Origin: an uncultured Muribaculaceae bacterium
Lineage (GTDB): Bacteria; Bacteroidota; Bacteroidia; Bacteroidales; Muribaculaceae
NCBI GenBank assembly: GCA_910585285.1
Contig: CAJUDL010000009.1
Span: 26,141-90,140 of the forward strand
Direction of reading: 5' to 3'
Length of the DNA stretch: 64,000 nucleotides
The position numbers and the translations under genes are program-made. The notes under the pieces are model-generated. The model had not been told where the DNA came from. It searched no databases and saw only the letters and a list, made by a program, of their open reading frames with translations. Shown here piece by piece: positions 17,534 to 26,191 of the stretch (position 1 is its first letter; each line of letters starts with the position of its first letter).

Positions 17534-17896
17534 ATGGAAGAGAGTAAGGAAGAAGTGAAAGGCGCTCCGATGGTTCAGACAGATGAGGAACTGCGTATCA
17601 CAGAGAAAGCTATAGAACTTCTCAAGACTGTGTATGATCCTGAGATTCCGGTAAATGTTTATGATCTGGGTCTTATCTATCGCATAGAGTATGATCCTTC
17701 CGACAAGGTGCTGCATGTTGACATGACGCTTACGGCACCTTCATGCCCGGCAGCTGATTTCATTCTTGAAGATGTGCGCCAGAAGCTTGTGAGCATTGAA
17801 GGACCGGAGAAGGTGGATTTGCGTCTTGTGTTCGAACCGGAGTGGAATAATGACATGATGTCAGAGGAAGCCAAGCTCGAACTTGGATTTTTATGA
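17534..17896 (+). CDS. SufT/MIP18-family (DUF59) iron-sulfur assembly protein
   Basis: A 120-residue protein. TVYDPEIPVNVYDLGLIYRI and the conserved cysteine region LTAPSCPAADFILEDV identify the MIP18/DUF59 family. Members such as SufT help load or mature iron-sulfur clusters. The acidic N-terminal tail (MEESKEEVKG) is short. It overlaps the next gene by 4 nt (ATGA), suggesting translational coupling with LpxH. That pairing is of unclear meaning and may be only operon packing. Confidence 0.85.
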   Translation: MEESKEEVKGAPMVQTDEELRITEKAIELLKTVYDPEIPVNVYDLGLIYRIEYDPSDKVLHVDMTLTAPSCPAADFILEDVRQKLVSIEGPEKVDLRLVFEPEWNNDMMSEEAKLELGFL

Positions 17897-18636
17897 AAGC
17901 ATATTTTCTGAGTGATCTCCATCTCGGAGCCCCATATTTCTCGGATTCCCGTGAAGCAGAAAGAAGGGTTGTAACCTTTCTCGATACAATCAAGGATGAC
18001 ACCGAAGTGATTTATCTCTTAGGCGACATCCTTGATTATTGGTATGAATACAGGTATGTTGTGCCTCGTGGATTTGTGCGTTTCTTCGGTAAGCTTGCCG
18101 AACTTGCCGACCGCGGCATCCGTATAGTATGGTTTATCGGTAATCATGACATCTGGATATACGATTATCTGCCCACGGAACTTGGAATAGAGGTAGTTGA
18201 TGGTTCCCTTGTAGAGGAAATCGACGGCAGGTATTTCTATATGACGCATGGAGACGGCATTGGGAAGCTGAAACCTTCGTTTCGGATGTTGAGAAAGCTT
18301 TTTCGCAATAAGACATGTCAGAAAGCTTTCTCTGCAATTCATCCGCGGTGGACAGTTCCTTTTGCCTACAACTGGAGTAGACATAGCAGAAAGATAGAGG
18401 GACCTTCGGAAAGCGATGCCAAACGAATGATGGACAACATCACGACTTTCAGTCGCGAATATCTTAGCAACCATCCCGAGATGAATTATTTTATATTCGG
18501 ACATCTTCATCTCCTTGAAGAATTCAAAATTTCGCCGGATTGTGAGGTTGTGGTTCTCGGGGAGTGGATAGCAACATTCAGTTACGGCATATGGGATGGA
18601 AGCAAATTTGAGTTAAAAAAATTAATTAGTGATTAA
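17893..18636 (+). CDS. lpxH: UDP-2,3-diacylglucosamine diphosphatase (LpxH-like)
   Basis: A 247-residue calcineurin-fold phosphoesterase. The metal-binding motifs appear in order: FLSDLHLGAP, YLLGDILDYWYEY, WFIGNHDIW, MTHGDGIG and FIFGHLHLLEEF. LpxH hydrolyses UDP-2,3-diacylglucosamine to lipid X in lipid A synthesis at the inner membrane surface. The family also holds related phosphoesterases, but the DILDYWYEYR and GEWIATFSYGIWDG segments fit Bacteroidetes LpxH. It starts inside the stop of the previous gene. Confidence 0.82.
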   Translation: MKAYFLSDLHLGAPYFSDSREAERRVVTFLDTIKDDTEVIYLLGDILDYWYEYRYVVPRGFVRFFGKLAELADRGIRIVWFIGNHDIWIYDYLPTELGIEVVDGSLVEEIDGRYFYMTHGDGIGKLKPSFRMLRKLFRNKTCQKAFSAIHPRWTVPFAYNWSRHSRKIEGPSESDAKRMMDNITTFSREYLSNHPEMNYFIFGHLHLLEEFKISPDCEVVVLGEWIATFSYGIWDGSKFELKKLISD

Positions 18637-18724
18637 TAATCGGGGGATTTTTTAACGTATTTTCAGGGAGTACTCGGAAAATTATATGTTTTACAACATA
18701 TTTGTAACATTTTGCTAAAAAATC

Positions 18725-18756
18725 TTTGGTAGAAGAATAGAAAATGCCTAACTTTG
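18725..18756 (+). promoter_or_regulatory. Strong consensus promoter in the 18.6-19.3 kb gap
   Basis: TTTG (18725-18728) and TAACTTTG (18749-18756) are separated by 20 nt, an exact match to the Bacteroidetes vegetative promoter. No ORF follows before the hairpin at 18813-18844. Confidence 0.7.
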
Positions 18757-18762
18757 CAGTGA

Positions 18763-18852
18763 CCTAAAACAATCTTTTTTTACCTTAAGATTTTTTACCT
18801 GTAGAAACTTATAAAGGGTGCGACCGTGGAGGTTATCACCCTTTTATTTTTT
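18763..18852 (+). ncRNA. Candidate small RNA of about 90 nt
   Basis: The segment runs from the predicted start (about 7 nt after the promoter) to a hairpin, AAAGGGTG (18813-18820) with CACCCTTT (18837-18844), followed by TTATTTTTTAT, which looks like an intrinsic terminator. An upstream small stem pairs AATCTT (18771-18776) with AAGATT (18787-18792). No start codon opens a plausible reading frame. I do not recognise it as a known RNA family. It might instead be a short attenuated leader. Confidence 0.4.
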
Positions 18853-18900
18853 ATCCATTCTTAAACTTAGGTCTTGCTTTTTACTCAATTTTATTTTTTA

Positions 18901-19054
18901 GGCGCAGCCGGTTGAGTGAAGGCACCTTGGTGCCCCGAATGTCGTTATAAGCAAATCTTCCATGTATTGCCAAGGCATTATTTCAATTAAGCTAAAACTA
19001 CCCGGCATCGACGGCTTACGTGGCACCAAGGTGCCTTCACTCAACCGGCTGCGC
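18901..19054. repeat. Long inverted-repeat element, family C copy 1
   Basis: The arm at 18901-18934 (GGCGCAGCCGGTTGAGTGAA, then GGCACCTTGGTGCC) is repeated inverted at 19022-19054 with 33 perfect pairs. The inner end GGCACC-TT-GGTGCC is itself a hairpin. A single arm recurs at 26192-26220 in the same orientation as the right arm. The interior (18935-19021) has no ORF. Confidence 0.85.
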
Positions 19055-19098
19055 AAGCATTCTTTCTTTTCACTTTTTACCTTTACAAATTATATCAT

Positions 19099-19264
19099 TC
19101 AACTTTCGCAAGCGTAAAGTTGATGTTTATAAGTTTAATCATGCTTCGCACAGTTTATAAGTTTATTTGTTTGATGCGAATAAATGAAAACCCAGTCATA
19201 TTCGCATCAGATAAACTATTAAACTTATAAACTCTTAAACTTTAAGTTGAAGCTTGCGAAACTT
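19099..19264. repeat. 166-bp palindromic element, family A copy 1
   Basis: It begins TCAACTTTCGCAAGCGTAAA and ends AAGCTTGCGAAACTT, imperfect terminal inverted repeats with the shared core TTTCGCAAGC. Inside are mirrored TTTATAAGTTTA/TAAACTTATAAA tracts and TTTGATGCGAAT/ATTCGCATCAGA pairs. The reverse complement of this unit is present at 62873-63039 at nearly the same length. Confidence 0.85.
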
Positions 19265-19286
19265 AAATTATATCATCAAAATTTTG

Positions 19287-19294
19287 TATCTTTG
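19287..19294 (+). promoter_or_regulatory. -7 element of the TPR regulator gene
   Basis: TATCTTTG sits 25 nt upstream of the ATG at 19319 and 22 nt after the family A element, whose end falls in the -33 region. Confidence 0.45.
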
Positions 19295-19318
19295 TGAGAA
19301 ACAACTTTAACACAAGCC

Positions 19319-21058
19319 ATGGGTTTTCTTACAACATATACTGAATCATTAAAACACACAATTCTTATAATGTTAATATTGGGATTTGGAGCAATAATCA
19401 TGTCTTCTTGCAAATCCCAATCTAAGGATACGAAATATCTTCTCTCGATCGAGGCATTGAATGATTCCGTTCCTGAAAAAGTGTTGACTTTGCTTGATTC
19501 CATAAATCCGGAAGAATATAAGGATAAAGAATCAAAGGCACTCTATGCGTTGATAAAGTCGCAAGCTCTTGACAAAACCTTGGTTGATGTTGCCAACGAT
19601 TCCTTGATTTCCATTGCTAAAAACTATTATGAAGAATCATCCGATAAATTTCATCTGATGAAAAGTGAGTATTATCATGGTATTGTCAATATAAATGCCG
19701 GAAGTTATGAGGATGCGATAAAATCGTTCCTTAAAGCCTACGACCTTGGAGAAGAGACCAAAGACTATTACTGGCAAGGAATGGCAGCGTCCAAAATAGC
19801 AGATATATTTATAAAGAATTATGATGGTTATGAATCACTCGCTTTTTCAAAAATTGCTTTAGCTTGTTTGGAAAAGACTGGAAAAAAACGCTACATTGAT
19901 CATGCGTTATTGGATTTAGCAAGAGCTTATAATAACGTAGATTTTAGTGATTCTTGTATTATGACTGTCAATAAAATACACAGAGATAATGATAATTGGT
20001 TGAACTATGAAATAAATTTATTATTGGGAAATGCTTACATCAGGGAAAAGAATTTCAAACAGGCTATAAACGTTTTAAAAGATAATGTTATTCCCTCCGG
20101 AAAGAATACTGAGAATATGGCATATCTCGCTCTTGCCTACCTCAGGGAGGGTGAGATGAATAAAGGGAAACAACTTGTCGATTCGATCAGAGAAGATGAG
20201 AATTTGCTTTCTCATTATGTAAGATATGAATTGAGTGAAGAATTAAATAATGAAAAAGAGGCATATTCATTGCTTAAAAATCTATTTGACAAATCTGACG
20301 ATGATTTTAAAAAACATTTGGATTCTAAACTATCTGTTGCGCTTCTGAATTATCATGAAACTGAACAGGAATTAGCAAAATTGATTAAAGCCAAGACCAA
20401 ATTGCAGGTTATATTTATAATTACTGTCATTGTCTTAATATTCTGCATTATAATCCTTATTATACTAAATAAATTCCAAAAGCAGAAGATAAAGATTAGA
20501 GATCTAAATGCCGCTGCAAAAGATCTAAACAATAAAATTCATTCAACAGACCAAAATAATTCTAAACTTGCAAAATCGGTTCAGTCTCTTCTTGCGTCTC
20601 AATTTGTAGGCTTGAATGAGATGTGTCAGGCATTATATGAAACTGAGAATGAAGAAAAAGGAAAAAAGCAAATTGCAAAAATGATGATAAACTTCATAGA
20701 TTCTTTGTCAGGAAATAATGAACTAATACAGGAATTGGAACGATTAGTGAATCATCATTATGATAATATATATGATTCTTTTAAATCTGATTTTAATGAT
20801 CTAAAAGAGATTGATTATCGGTTGTTTTTATACTCTGTACTTGGTTTTGAAAATACTACTATAGCTCTTATATTTAATACTGAAATAAGATCAATTTACT
20901 CAAGAAGAGATAGATTAAAAATAAGAATCATCAACTCATCAGCTGTAAATAAAAATAAATACATAGCCTTTCTTTATCCAGATGGATTAAAAAAGGCTAT
21001 GACAGGGGATGTAGGGAAACCACAAAACCTGTATAAGCCTAATATTAAATTCAAATGA
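19319..21058 (+). CDS. Membrane-anchored TPR protein with C-terminal helix-turn-helix-like region
   Basis: A 579-residue protein. The N-terminus carries a hydrophobic segment ending IIMSSC, a probable lipobox. Residues ~35-350 are helical TPR-like repeats (SYEDAIKSFLKAYDLGEETK, KNFKQAINVLKDNV). A transmembrane helix is at ~361-385, then a coiled-coil (KIKIRDLNAAAKDLNNKI). Near residues 500-545, YRLFLYSVLGFENTTIALIF and IRSIYSRRDRLKIRI resemble the HTH end of Bacteroidetes TPR-type regulators. It may pass an envelope signal to transcription; target genes are unknown, but the secreted protein and barrel downstream are candidates. The gene is visibly more A+T-rich than its neighbours. Confidence 0.65.
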   Translation: MGFLTTYTESLKHTILIMLILGFGAIIMSSCKSQSKDTKYLLSIEALNDSVPEKVLTLLDSINPEEYKDKESKALYALIKSQALDKTLVDVANDSLISIAKNYYEESSDKFHLMKSEYYHGIVNINAGSYEDAIKSFLKAYDLGEETKDYYWQGMAASKIADIFIKNYDGYESLAFSKIALACLEKTGKKRYIDHALLDLARAYNNVDFSDSCIMTVNKIHRDNDNWLNYEINLLLGNAYIREKNFKQAINVLKDNVIPSGKNTENMAYLALAYLREGEMNKGKQLVDSIREDENLLSHYVRYELSEELNNEKEAYSLLKNLFDKSDDDFKKHLDSKLSVALLNYHETEQELAKLIKAKTKLQVIFIITVIVLIFCIIILIILNKFQKQKIKIRDLNAAAKDLNNKIHSTDQNNSKLAKSVQSLLASQFVGLNEMCQALYETENEEKGKKQIAKMMINFIDSLSGNNELIQELERLVNHHYDNIYDSFKSDFNDLKEIDYRLFLYSVLGFENTTIALIFNTEIRSIYSRRDRLKIRIINSSAVNKNKYIAFLYPDGLKKAMTGDVGKPQNLYKPNIKFK

Positions 21059-21060
21059 TC

Positions 21061-21337
21061 GATTTATCGGGCGCAGCCCGATAAGGTGAAAGGTTATAGG
21101 GAATAGGTTAAAGGATGAATTGGCACCGAATCCGCTGTGGCTCACATTCAGGATTTGATTCAACTTGAAAAAATCCGCATGCCATCCGCCATATCCGCGT
21201 CTTCTCACGATATGCCACAGCATGAAGGAGGATCCGCGATGCTGTAGATCCTTAATATGATTGATGAGGCGTGCCAATTCATCCTTCTTACCTATTCCCT
21301 TTTACTTTTTACCTTATCGAACTCGGTTCGATAAACT
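21061..21337. repeat. Palindromic intergenic element, family B copy 2
   Basis: The left end TTTATCGGGCGCAGCCCGAT and right end CTTATCGAACTCGGTTCGAT match the end palindromes of the 441-586 element. Next inside, AGGTTATAGGGAATAGG and AAGGATGAATTGGCAC are mirrored by GCGTGCCAATTCATCCTTC and TACCTATTCCC. The core (about 21128-21265) is extra relative to copy 1 and has several ATCCGC/GCGGAT words. From 21338 to 21556 I see only A+T-rich DNA. Confidence 0.8.
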
Positions 21338-21556
21338 GGGATTTTAATTTTGTTCGAAATTGGAACATTAAACATAATGCGTATTATCATATCTGATGTG
21401 ACAGAAAAGTCCAAATATTAATTAAATGTAACAGTTTTTAGAAAAATGTAATTAATATAAAGAAGCGTAGATTAATATGTTGATAGATTGATATTTGTAT
21501 TGTCTAAAAGTGTAATTAAATTCAATAAAAAGTTAAACGTTATAGATTATTCAAGC

Positions 21557-21564
21557 TAACTTTG
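21557..21564 (+). promoter_or_regulatory. -7 element of the small secreted protein gene
   Basis: TAACTTTG lies 21 nt before the ATG at 21585. The -33 element is weak. Confidence 0.45.
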
Positions 21565-21584
21565 CAATAAAATTTTAAAGAAAT

Positions 21585-21974
21585 ATGAAACAAAAAATTA
21601 TGGCTATTATAGCTGTTTTATTAACTATGTTGAGCTTTCAAATAAATGCTGAAAGCACGTCTTCCAACCAAAAAGAAAGTAAACACCAGACACTAACAAT
21701 GTGCCGTACTTCTAATCCGAGTCGTCCTCGTTGTCCTGGTAGGCATCTCACGTGCATGTATGCGGGCGATCATGTTACAATTGATTTGCCGGAGAGTATC
21801 AGTTTTGCTGAAATTGATATCAGGGATAATCAAACATCAGTCGTAACTGGTGTAATTACTTATTCAGATCCAACTATGTATTTTGAACCATTATCAGGAT
21901 CTTACGACATATTTGTTATTACTCATTCTATGGATGGTACAGAACAACAATACACAGCAACTTTAAATTTTTAA
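21585..21974 (+). CDS. Small secreted beta-rich protein, possibly DUF3244-like
   Basis: A 129-residue protein with signal peptide MKQKIMAIIAVLLTMLSFQI ending at NAES. The mature part starts polar, then has a cluster of cysteines and basic residues (MCRTSNPSRPRCPGRHLTC), followed by beta strands VTIDLPESISFAEIDIRD and FEPLSGSYDIFVITHS. The C-terminal GSYxxxxTH pattern resembles DUF3244, a small Bacteroidetes sandwich domain often near TPR regulators. I cannot assign a function. It lies between the TPR regulator and a barrel gene. Confidence 0.55.
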   Translation: MKQKIMAIIAVLLTMLSFQINAESTSSNQKESKHQTLTMCRTSNPSRPRCPGRHLTCMYAGDHVTIDLPESISFAEIDIRDNQTSVVTGVITYSDPTMYFEPLSGSYDIFVITHSMDGTEQQYTATLNF

Positions 21975-22098
21975 ATAACCCATTTAAAACATAAATGACA
22001 ATGAAATCAACTTTTATGACTTTTGAAGGATAAAAGAATGGAGTCTTTACTGAACACCCAATAAATTTCTATAAAACATCTTACTCTTAGTACAAAAT

Positions 22099-22710
22099 AT
22101 GAGACAAATAGTATTTTTTGTTATTTTGATTGCAGGTATATTTCATGTTGATTCCCTATGTGCTCAAAACAGATGGAATGTTGCTGCCGGAGGTAGTATC
22201 TCTCACAAAACTTGCAAACTTTTCGATGGATACTCTGTCGGCTGGGGCGGAGGAGCATTTTTAAACGGGGGGTATGAATTAAACTTTACTAAAAACTGGA
22301 GTCTTACCCCTCAAATAGAAATTGAATACATCAATAATGGGGCAATAATAAAAAATAAGCTCTATAATGAAATTATGCATTCAGACTGGAGTGATTTTTG
22401 GAATCTTAAAATTCCGGTGATAGCAAGCTTCAGATTTAAAACAAGTGATTTTGTGGGTTTCCGCATCGGCATAGGACCTTATCTACAGGAGTCTTTAGCA
22501 GGAAGGAAATATAAATTTAACAGCACTAAAGAGAAAGAAAGCATGCACGGAAGTTTCCAGAACCGCTTTAATGTCGGTATTCAAGGAGAAGCTGCAGTAG
22601 AGACAGGCAACCATTTGTCTTATATGTTCCGTGTAAATTATCCATTTGCTAAGGAGAATTGGATGGGTGAAACTATAACTTTATCTTTAGGAGTAAGGTA
22701 TTCTTTTTAA
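22099..22710 (+). CDS. Small outer-membrane beta-barrel protein (OMP_b-brl type)
   Basis: A 203-residue protein with signal peptide ending SLCAQN, then RWNVAAGGSISHKTCKLFDG. Strands NGGYELNFTKNWSLTPQIEI, NLKIPVIASFRFKTSD and a C-terminal TLSLGVRYSF indicate an eight-strand barrel. It is clearly paralogous to the minus-strand gene at 26484-27086: both share NRFNVGIQGEAAVETGNHLS and the same last strand. The two flank the TonB receptor/DUF4249 pair. Confidence 0.75.
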   Translation: MRQIVFFVILIAGIFHVDSLCAQNRWNVAAGGSISHKTCKLFDGYSVGWGGGAFLNGGYELNFTKNWSLTPQIEIEYINNGAIIKNKLYNEIMHSDWSDFWNLKIPVIASFRFKTSDFVGFRIGIGPYLQESLAGRKYKFNSTKEKESMHGSFQNRFNVGIQGEAAVETGNHLSYMFRVNYPFAKENWMGETITLSLGVRYSF

Positions 22711-22813
22711 TTCAGTGTTTCTTAAGAATAGCCACTCTATTAATTTTGTGTTATCCAAACCACTTAAATTTTGTATGAAATTTTATAATAGGATAGGGGC
22801 TTTTAGGCATATG

Positions 22814-22848
22814 TGAGTCTTATGAGTAGAGAAGTGTTGTAAGACTCA
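22814..22848 (+). promoter_or_regulatory. Inverted repeat before the TonB receptor reading frame
   Basis: TGAGTCTTA (22814-22822) and TAAGACTCA (22840-22848) form a perfect 9-bp inverted repeat with 17 nt between, ending 13 nt before the ATG at 22862. It could be an operator or a leader hairpin. Confidence 0.35.
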
Positions 22849-22861
22849 GAAAAATCTGGAA

Positions 22862-22939
22862 ATGATTTTAGATATAGATAAATCAATAGTGGCGTTGCTA
22901 ATGCTATCCGGCACGGTCGGGGGCGGAGGCATATGCTGA
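22862..22939 (+). pseudogene. Out-of-frame signal-peptide fragment of the TonB receptor
   Basis: The ATG at 22862 opens MILDIDKSIVALLMLSGTVG and then stops at 22937-22939. Removing one G from the GGGGG run at 22919-22923 would join it to the receptor frame as ...LSGTVGAEAYAENNTNAPD, a complete signal peptide with a normal AYA cleavage site. This indicates a one-base frameshift: a real mutation, phase variation, or a sequencing error. Confidence 0.65.
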
Positions 22940-22997
22940 GAATAACACAAACGCTCCCGATTCTGTCGGGAGCGTTAAGACTTTACAGGAACTTGTT

Positions 22998-25151
22998 GTG
23001 ACCGGTGACGGGGCGGAACGGAATCTTAAGGCTGCGGAGATGGGTACGCATTCCCTGAGCGGGCAGATGATACTTAATCTTCCTGTCATGTTTGGTGAGC
23101 CGGATATCGTCAAGGCGTTGCAGTCGTTGCCCGGCGTGTCTCCGGGAATCGAGGGTTTCACCGGGTTATATGTCAGAGGTGGCGACAACGACCAAAACTT
23201 GTTTCTTTATCAGGATCTGCCTCTATATCAGGTTAGTCATTTAGGAGGAATATTCTCTTCATTTAATGTGGCTACTGTCAATAAAGTTGATTTCTATAAA
23301 GCAGCCTTTCCTTCTAAATATGGTGGAAGAATTTCATCAATTACCGATATTCGGATGAATCGACCCGATTTCGAGAAATATCATGGTCGCGTGTCTGTCG
23401 GATTGCTCAGTGCAAACGCATATGTTTCCGGTCCGATAATAAAAAACAAAACCGCTTTCTCTGCCGCCATACGTCGTTCATGGATTGATATAGTGTCTAT
23501 TCCAACTCTTGCCATAATGAATGCTGTAAGCAAAAAGGATGGTAAGAAACACATTGCCTATTACAATTTCACCGATTTCAACGCCCGAATCGATCATAAA
23601 TTCAACAGCAGAGCCAGTGCTTACATTGTTGGATATTACGGACATGATGATTTCAAAATTGGTCTGCGGGAATTCGAGGGAGAGGATAATGAAAATGCCG
23701 AGACATCTCGTCCTGTTGATAATCCTGATGAGAACAGATATTTCGATGAAAATACAAATAAACTTTCATGGGGTAACTGGGGAATCATCGGCGCTTTCAA
23801 TTATAGTCTCAACAAAGGTGCGTTGTCGGCTTCTGTCTATTATTCCGACTATGCTTCAAAATACCGGCAGAGCCGCGAATACCAGTCTGACCTAAGTGAT
23901 CTCGACACTTACGGCTATAACCGCAGCGTCACAAAAAACAGGATAAGAGATATTGGGGTTAAAGCCAATTATATAGGTAATTTGTCAAATATTTATACCT
24001 TGGATACAGGAATTGGATTTATTCATCACAATTATCTGCCGCAGGGACTTATTAAAGAATGGAAGCAGAATGATAAATGCTCCTATAACAATCTCACATC
24101 TCCCCAGATAAATGCTGAGGAAGCATATATTTATGCTGACAATAACTTTAAATTTGGAGAGCGAGTATCATTAAGTGCGGGTGTAAGAGGGTCAATGTAT
24201 AACGTATCCGGACATTCTTTTCTTTCAATAGAGCCGCGCGGAGCTTTGCGAGTGATGCTTTCTCAAAATTATAGCGTGAAGATGGGATATGCCCGAATGA
24301 CACAATATGTGCAGCAGGTCTCCAATAATTATATCAGTCTCCCAACTGATCTCTGGCAACCGATCGTGCCCGGTTTTTCGCCGCTGAAAAGCGATCAGTA
24401 TTCGGTTGGGGTGTACGGAACGCTACCATACTCAATGTATTTCTCTGTTGAGGGATGGTATAAGAGCATGCATAATCTGCTTGAATATAAAGAGGGATTG
24501 TCTGTGCTTAAAGAAGATGTGGCATGGCAAGACAAACTGACATCAGGTAATGGTGAATCTTATGGCGTGGATATAAACCTTGTCAAAGATGCAGGACCCT
24601 TTACCGGTTCCATAGGTTATGGACTCATGTGGAACTGGAGAAAATTCGCAGATTTAAATTTAGGCGAGAGGTTTCCTGCAAAATTCGATAACAGACATAA
24701 AATCAATATCAATTTAGCGTATCGACTTAACAAAAAGATAGAATTCAATGCCGGATGGGTCTATATGACAGGCAATAGGATTACTCTCTCAATGTATAAT
24801 TATGAAATGGCAGAGGTTTTCTTCCCTGATGCTCCCGGTGCAATCTCAAAAGATGATTACTTTCTGGATAATAGTGTCGGATATTATCCATCAAGGAATA
24901 ATGTCCGTTTGCCGGCTTATCATCGGTTGGATCTGGGAATGAATATCAACCGCTATTATAAGAACGGTCGCAAAGGGGTTTGGAATATAAGCATCTACAA
25001 TGCTTATTGCCACATGAATGCCATGACCATCATCAAGGATCATATGAATGACTATTTAACCATCACCGACAAGAAGAACTGGCACAGAGCGTTCAAGACT
25101 CTGAGCTTTATTCCAATAATCCCATCCGTTTCATATACTTATATTTTCTGA
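22998..25151 (+). CDS. TonB-dependent outer-membrane receptor (5' end frameshifted)
   Basis: 717 residues from the GTG at 22998; the frame is open from 22902. Coding similarity begins upstream (SVKTLQELVVTGDGAERNLK), the typical start of the plug. DIVKALQSLPGVSPGIEGFT, GLYVRGGDNDQNLFLYQDLP and VDFYKAAFPSKYGGRISSIT are the plug domain of the receptor group that pairs with DUF4249 lipoproteins. The rest is a long beta-barrel ending PSVSYTYIF. The carboxypeptidase-like N-terminal domain common in this group is absent. Without correction of the G-run frameshift the receptor lacks a signal peptide and would not reach the outer membrane. The DUF4249 gene starts 1 nt after its stop. Confidence 0.8.
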   Translation: MTGDGAERNLKAAEMGTHSLSGQMILNLPVMFGEPDIVKALQSLPGVSPGIEGFTGLYVRGGDNDQNLFLYQDLPLYQVSHLGGIFSSFNVATVNKVDFYKAAFPSKYGGRISSITDIRMNRPDFEKYHGRVSVGLLSANAYVSGPIIKNKTAFSAAIRRSWIDIVSIPTLAIMNAVSKKDGKKHIAYYNFTDFNARIDHKFNSRASAYIVGYYGHDDFKIGLREFEGEDNENAETSRPVDNPDENRYFDENTNKLSWGNWGIIGAFNYSLNKGALSASVYYSDYASKYRQSREYQSDLSDLDTYGYNRSVTKNRIRDIGVKANYIGNLSNIYTLDTGIGFIHHNYLPQGLIKEWKQNDKCSYNNLTSPQINAEEAYIYADNNFKFGERVSLSAGVRGSMYNVSGHSFLSIEPRGALRVMLSQNYSVKMGYARMTQYVQQVSNNYISLPTDLWQPIVPGFSPLKSDQYSVGVYGTLPYSMYFSVEGWYKSMHNLLEYKEGLSVLKEDVAWQDKLTSGNGESYGVDINLVKDAGPFTGSIGYGLMWNWRKFADLNLGERFPAKFDNRHKININLAYRLNKKIEFNAGWVYMTGNRITLSMYNYEMAEVFFPDAPGAISKDDYFLDNSVGYYPSRNNVRLPAYHRLDLGMNINRYYKNGRKGVWNISIYNAYCHMNAMTIIKDHMNDYLTITDKKNWHRAFKTLSFIPIIPSVSYTYIF

Positions 25152-25152
25152 T

Positions 25153-26133
25153 ATGCACGCACGCTTTTTATTTTTCATATACACTCTGATTTTAATATCA
25201 TTGGCTTTGTCTTCATGTTATCGTGAGATTGATCTCGATAAATACAGGGATGAGGCTGGAAAAGACATTCTGGCTCTTAATTCCATTATCACTCCGGATT
25301 CTGTAATAGCCGTCTCAGCTACCCAAACATACTTCTTTTCAGATAAGCATCGTGAAAGCATTCCTGTATCATATCTTGATATTCGGCTTTCAATTAATGG
25401 CGTTAATGTCGGATTGCTTGAATACGATTCTTCCCGGCAATTATACATGTCACATATAAAGCCGAATGAGGAGGATGTTGTAGAGATATCCACTGTTTAT
25501 ATGGATAAAACGGTCTTTGCTAAGGAATGTGTACCTAAAGAAGTGCCTATTGAAAATATATCTATAGTACGCAGAGGACCTTTAACAGGTGATTATAGCC
25601 AAAGATATTATTCTTTCACGTATAATATAACATTTACTGACAACGCTGATGAGGAGAATTATTATTTCTTTAGATTTAATGATTGTCGCAACCCGAAGGA
25701 ACCATGGAAATCTACCAATCTTGGGTCTATCGATTATTCTCACAGCATTGTTTTCCAGAAGTTGAAGGATTACATGGGTGCTTTCGCTCCTTCGTGGTTA
25801 ATGTGGAATTATCCCGGGCTGCCATTTTCCGATGCCGGCATCAATGGAGACAGACACAGTCTCACGGTAATCGAGGATGTCATGGTAGACAATATTTCTT
25901 CGGAGATGATACGGGATTTTAAGCTTTTCGCCATAAACAAAGCATATTACGATTATATAGTTGGAAATCTTATATATATTGAAAGTATGGATGATTCGCC
26001 ATCGGGCATGATCGATCTTGGACTTGCTGATCCGATACGCACGTTCTCCAATATTCACAACGGCATTGGTGTGTTCGGCTGCTACACCCTATCTCAAAAA
26101 CAGCTTGATGTTCTTCCGCTTGTCTTTCAATAG
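25153..26133 (+). CDS. DUF4249-family lipoprotein
   Basis: A 326-residue protein. The signal HARFLFFIYTLILISLALSSC gives a lipidated Cys22. KDILALNSIITPDSVIAVSA and the beta-sandwich-like middle (YSFTYNITFTDNADEENYYF) fit DUF4249, a Bacteroidetes family nearly always encoded next to a TonB receptor. The C-terminal half contains YDYIVGNLIYIESMDDSPS and HNGIGVFGCYTLSQ, typical for the family. It probably sits at the outer surface as an accessory to the receptor. The cargo is unknown. Confidence 0.75.
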   Translation: MHARFLFFIYTLILISLALSSCYREIDLDKYRDEAGKDILALNSIITPDSVIAVSATQTYFFSDKHRESIPVSYLDIRLSINGVNVGLLEYDSSRQLYMSHIKPNEEDVVEISTVYMDKTVFAKECVPKEVPIENISIVRRGPLTGDYSQRYYSFTYNITFTDNADEENYYFFRFNDCRNPKEPWKSTNLGSIDYSHSIVFQKLKDYMGAFAPSWLMWNYPGLPFSDAGINGDRHSLTVIEDVMVDNISSEMIRDFKLFAINKAYYDYIVGNLIYIESMDDSPSGMIDLGLADPIRTFSNIHNGIGVFGCYTLSQKQLDVLPLVFQ

Positions 26134-26191
26134 CCTAAAATAGCCCAATTCGATAGTATTTATTACATTGGATATTTATGACAACATACGG

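Noticed and set aside
20987..21277. A 96-residue minus-strand ORF over the 3' end of the TPR regulator and the family B repeat
   Set aside because: Half is antisense to the regulator and half is repeat DNA. No start context or family signal.
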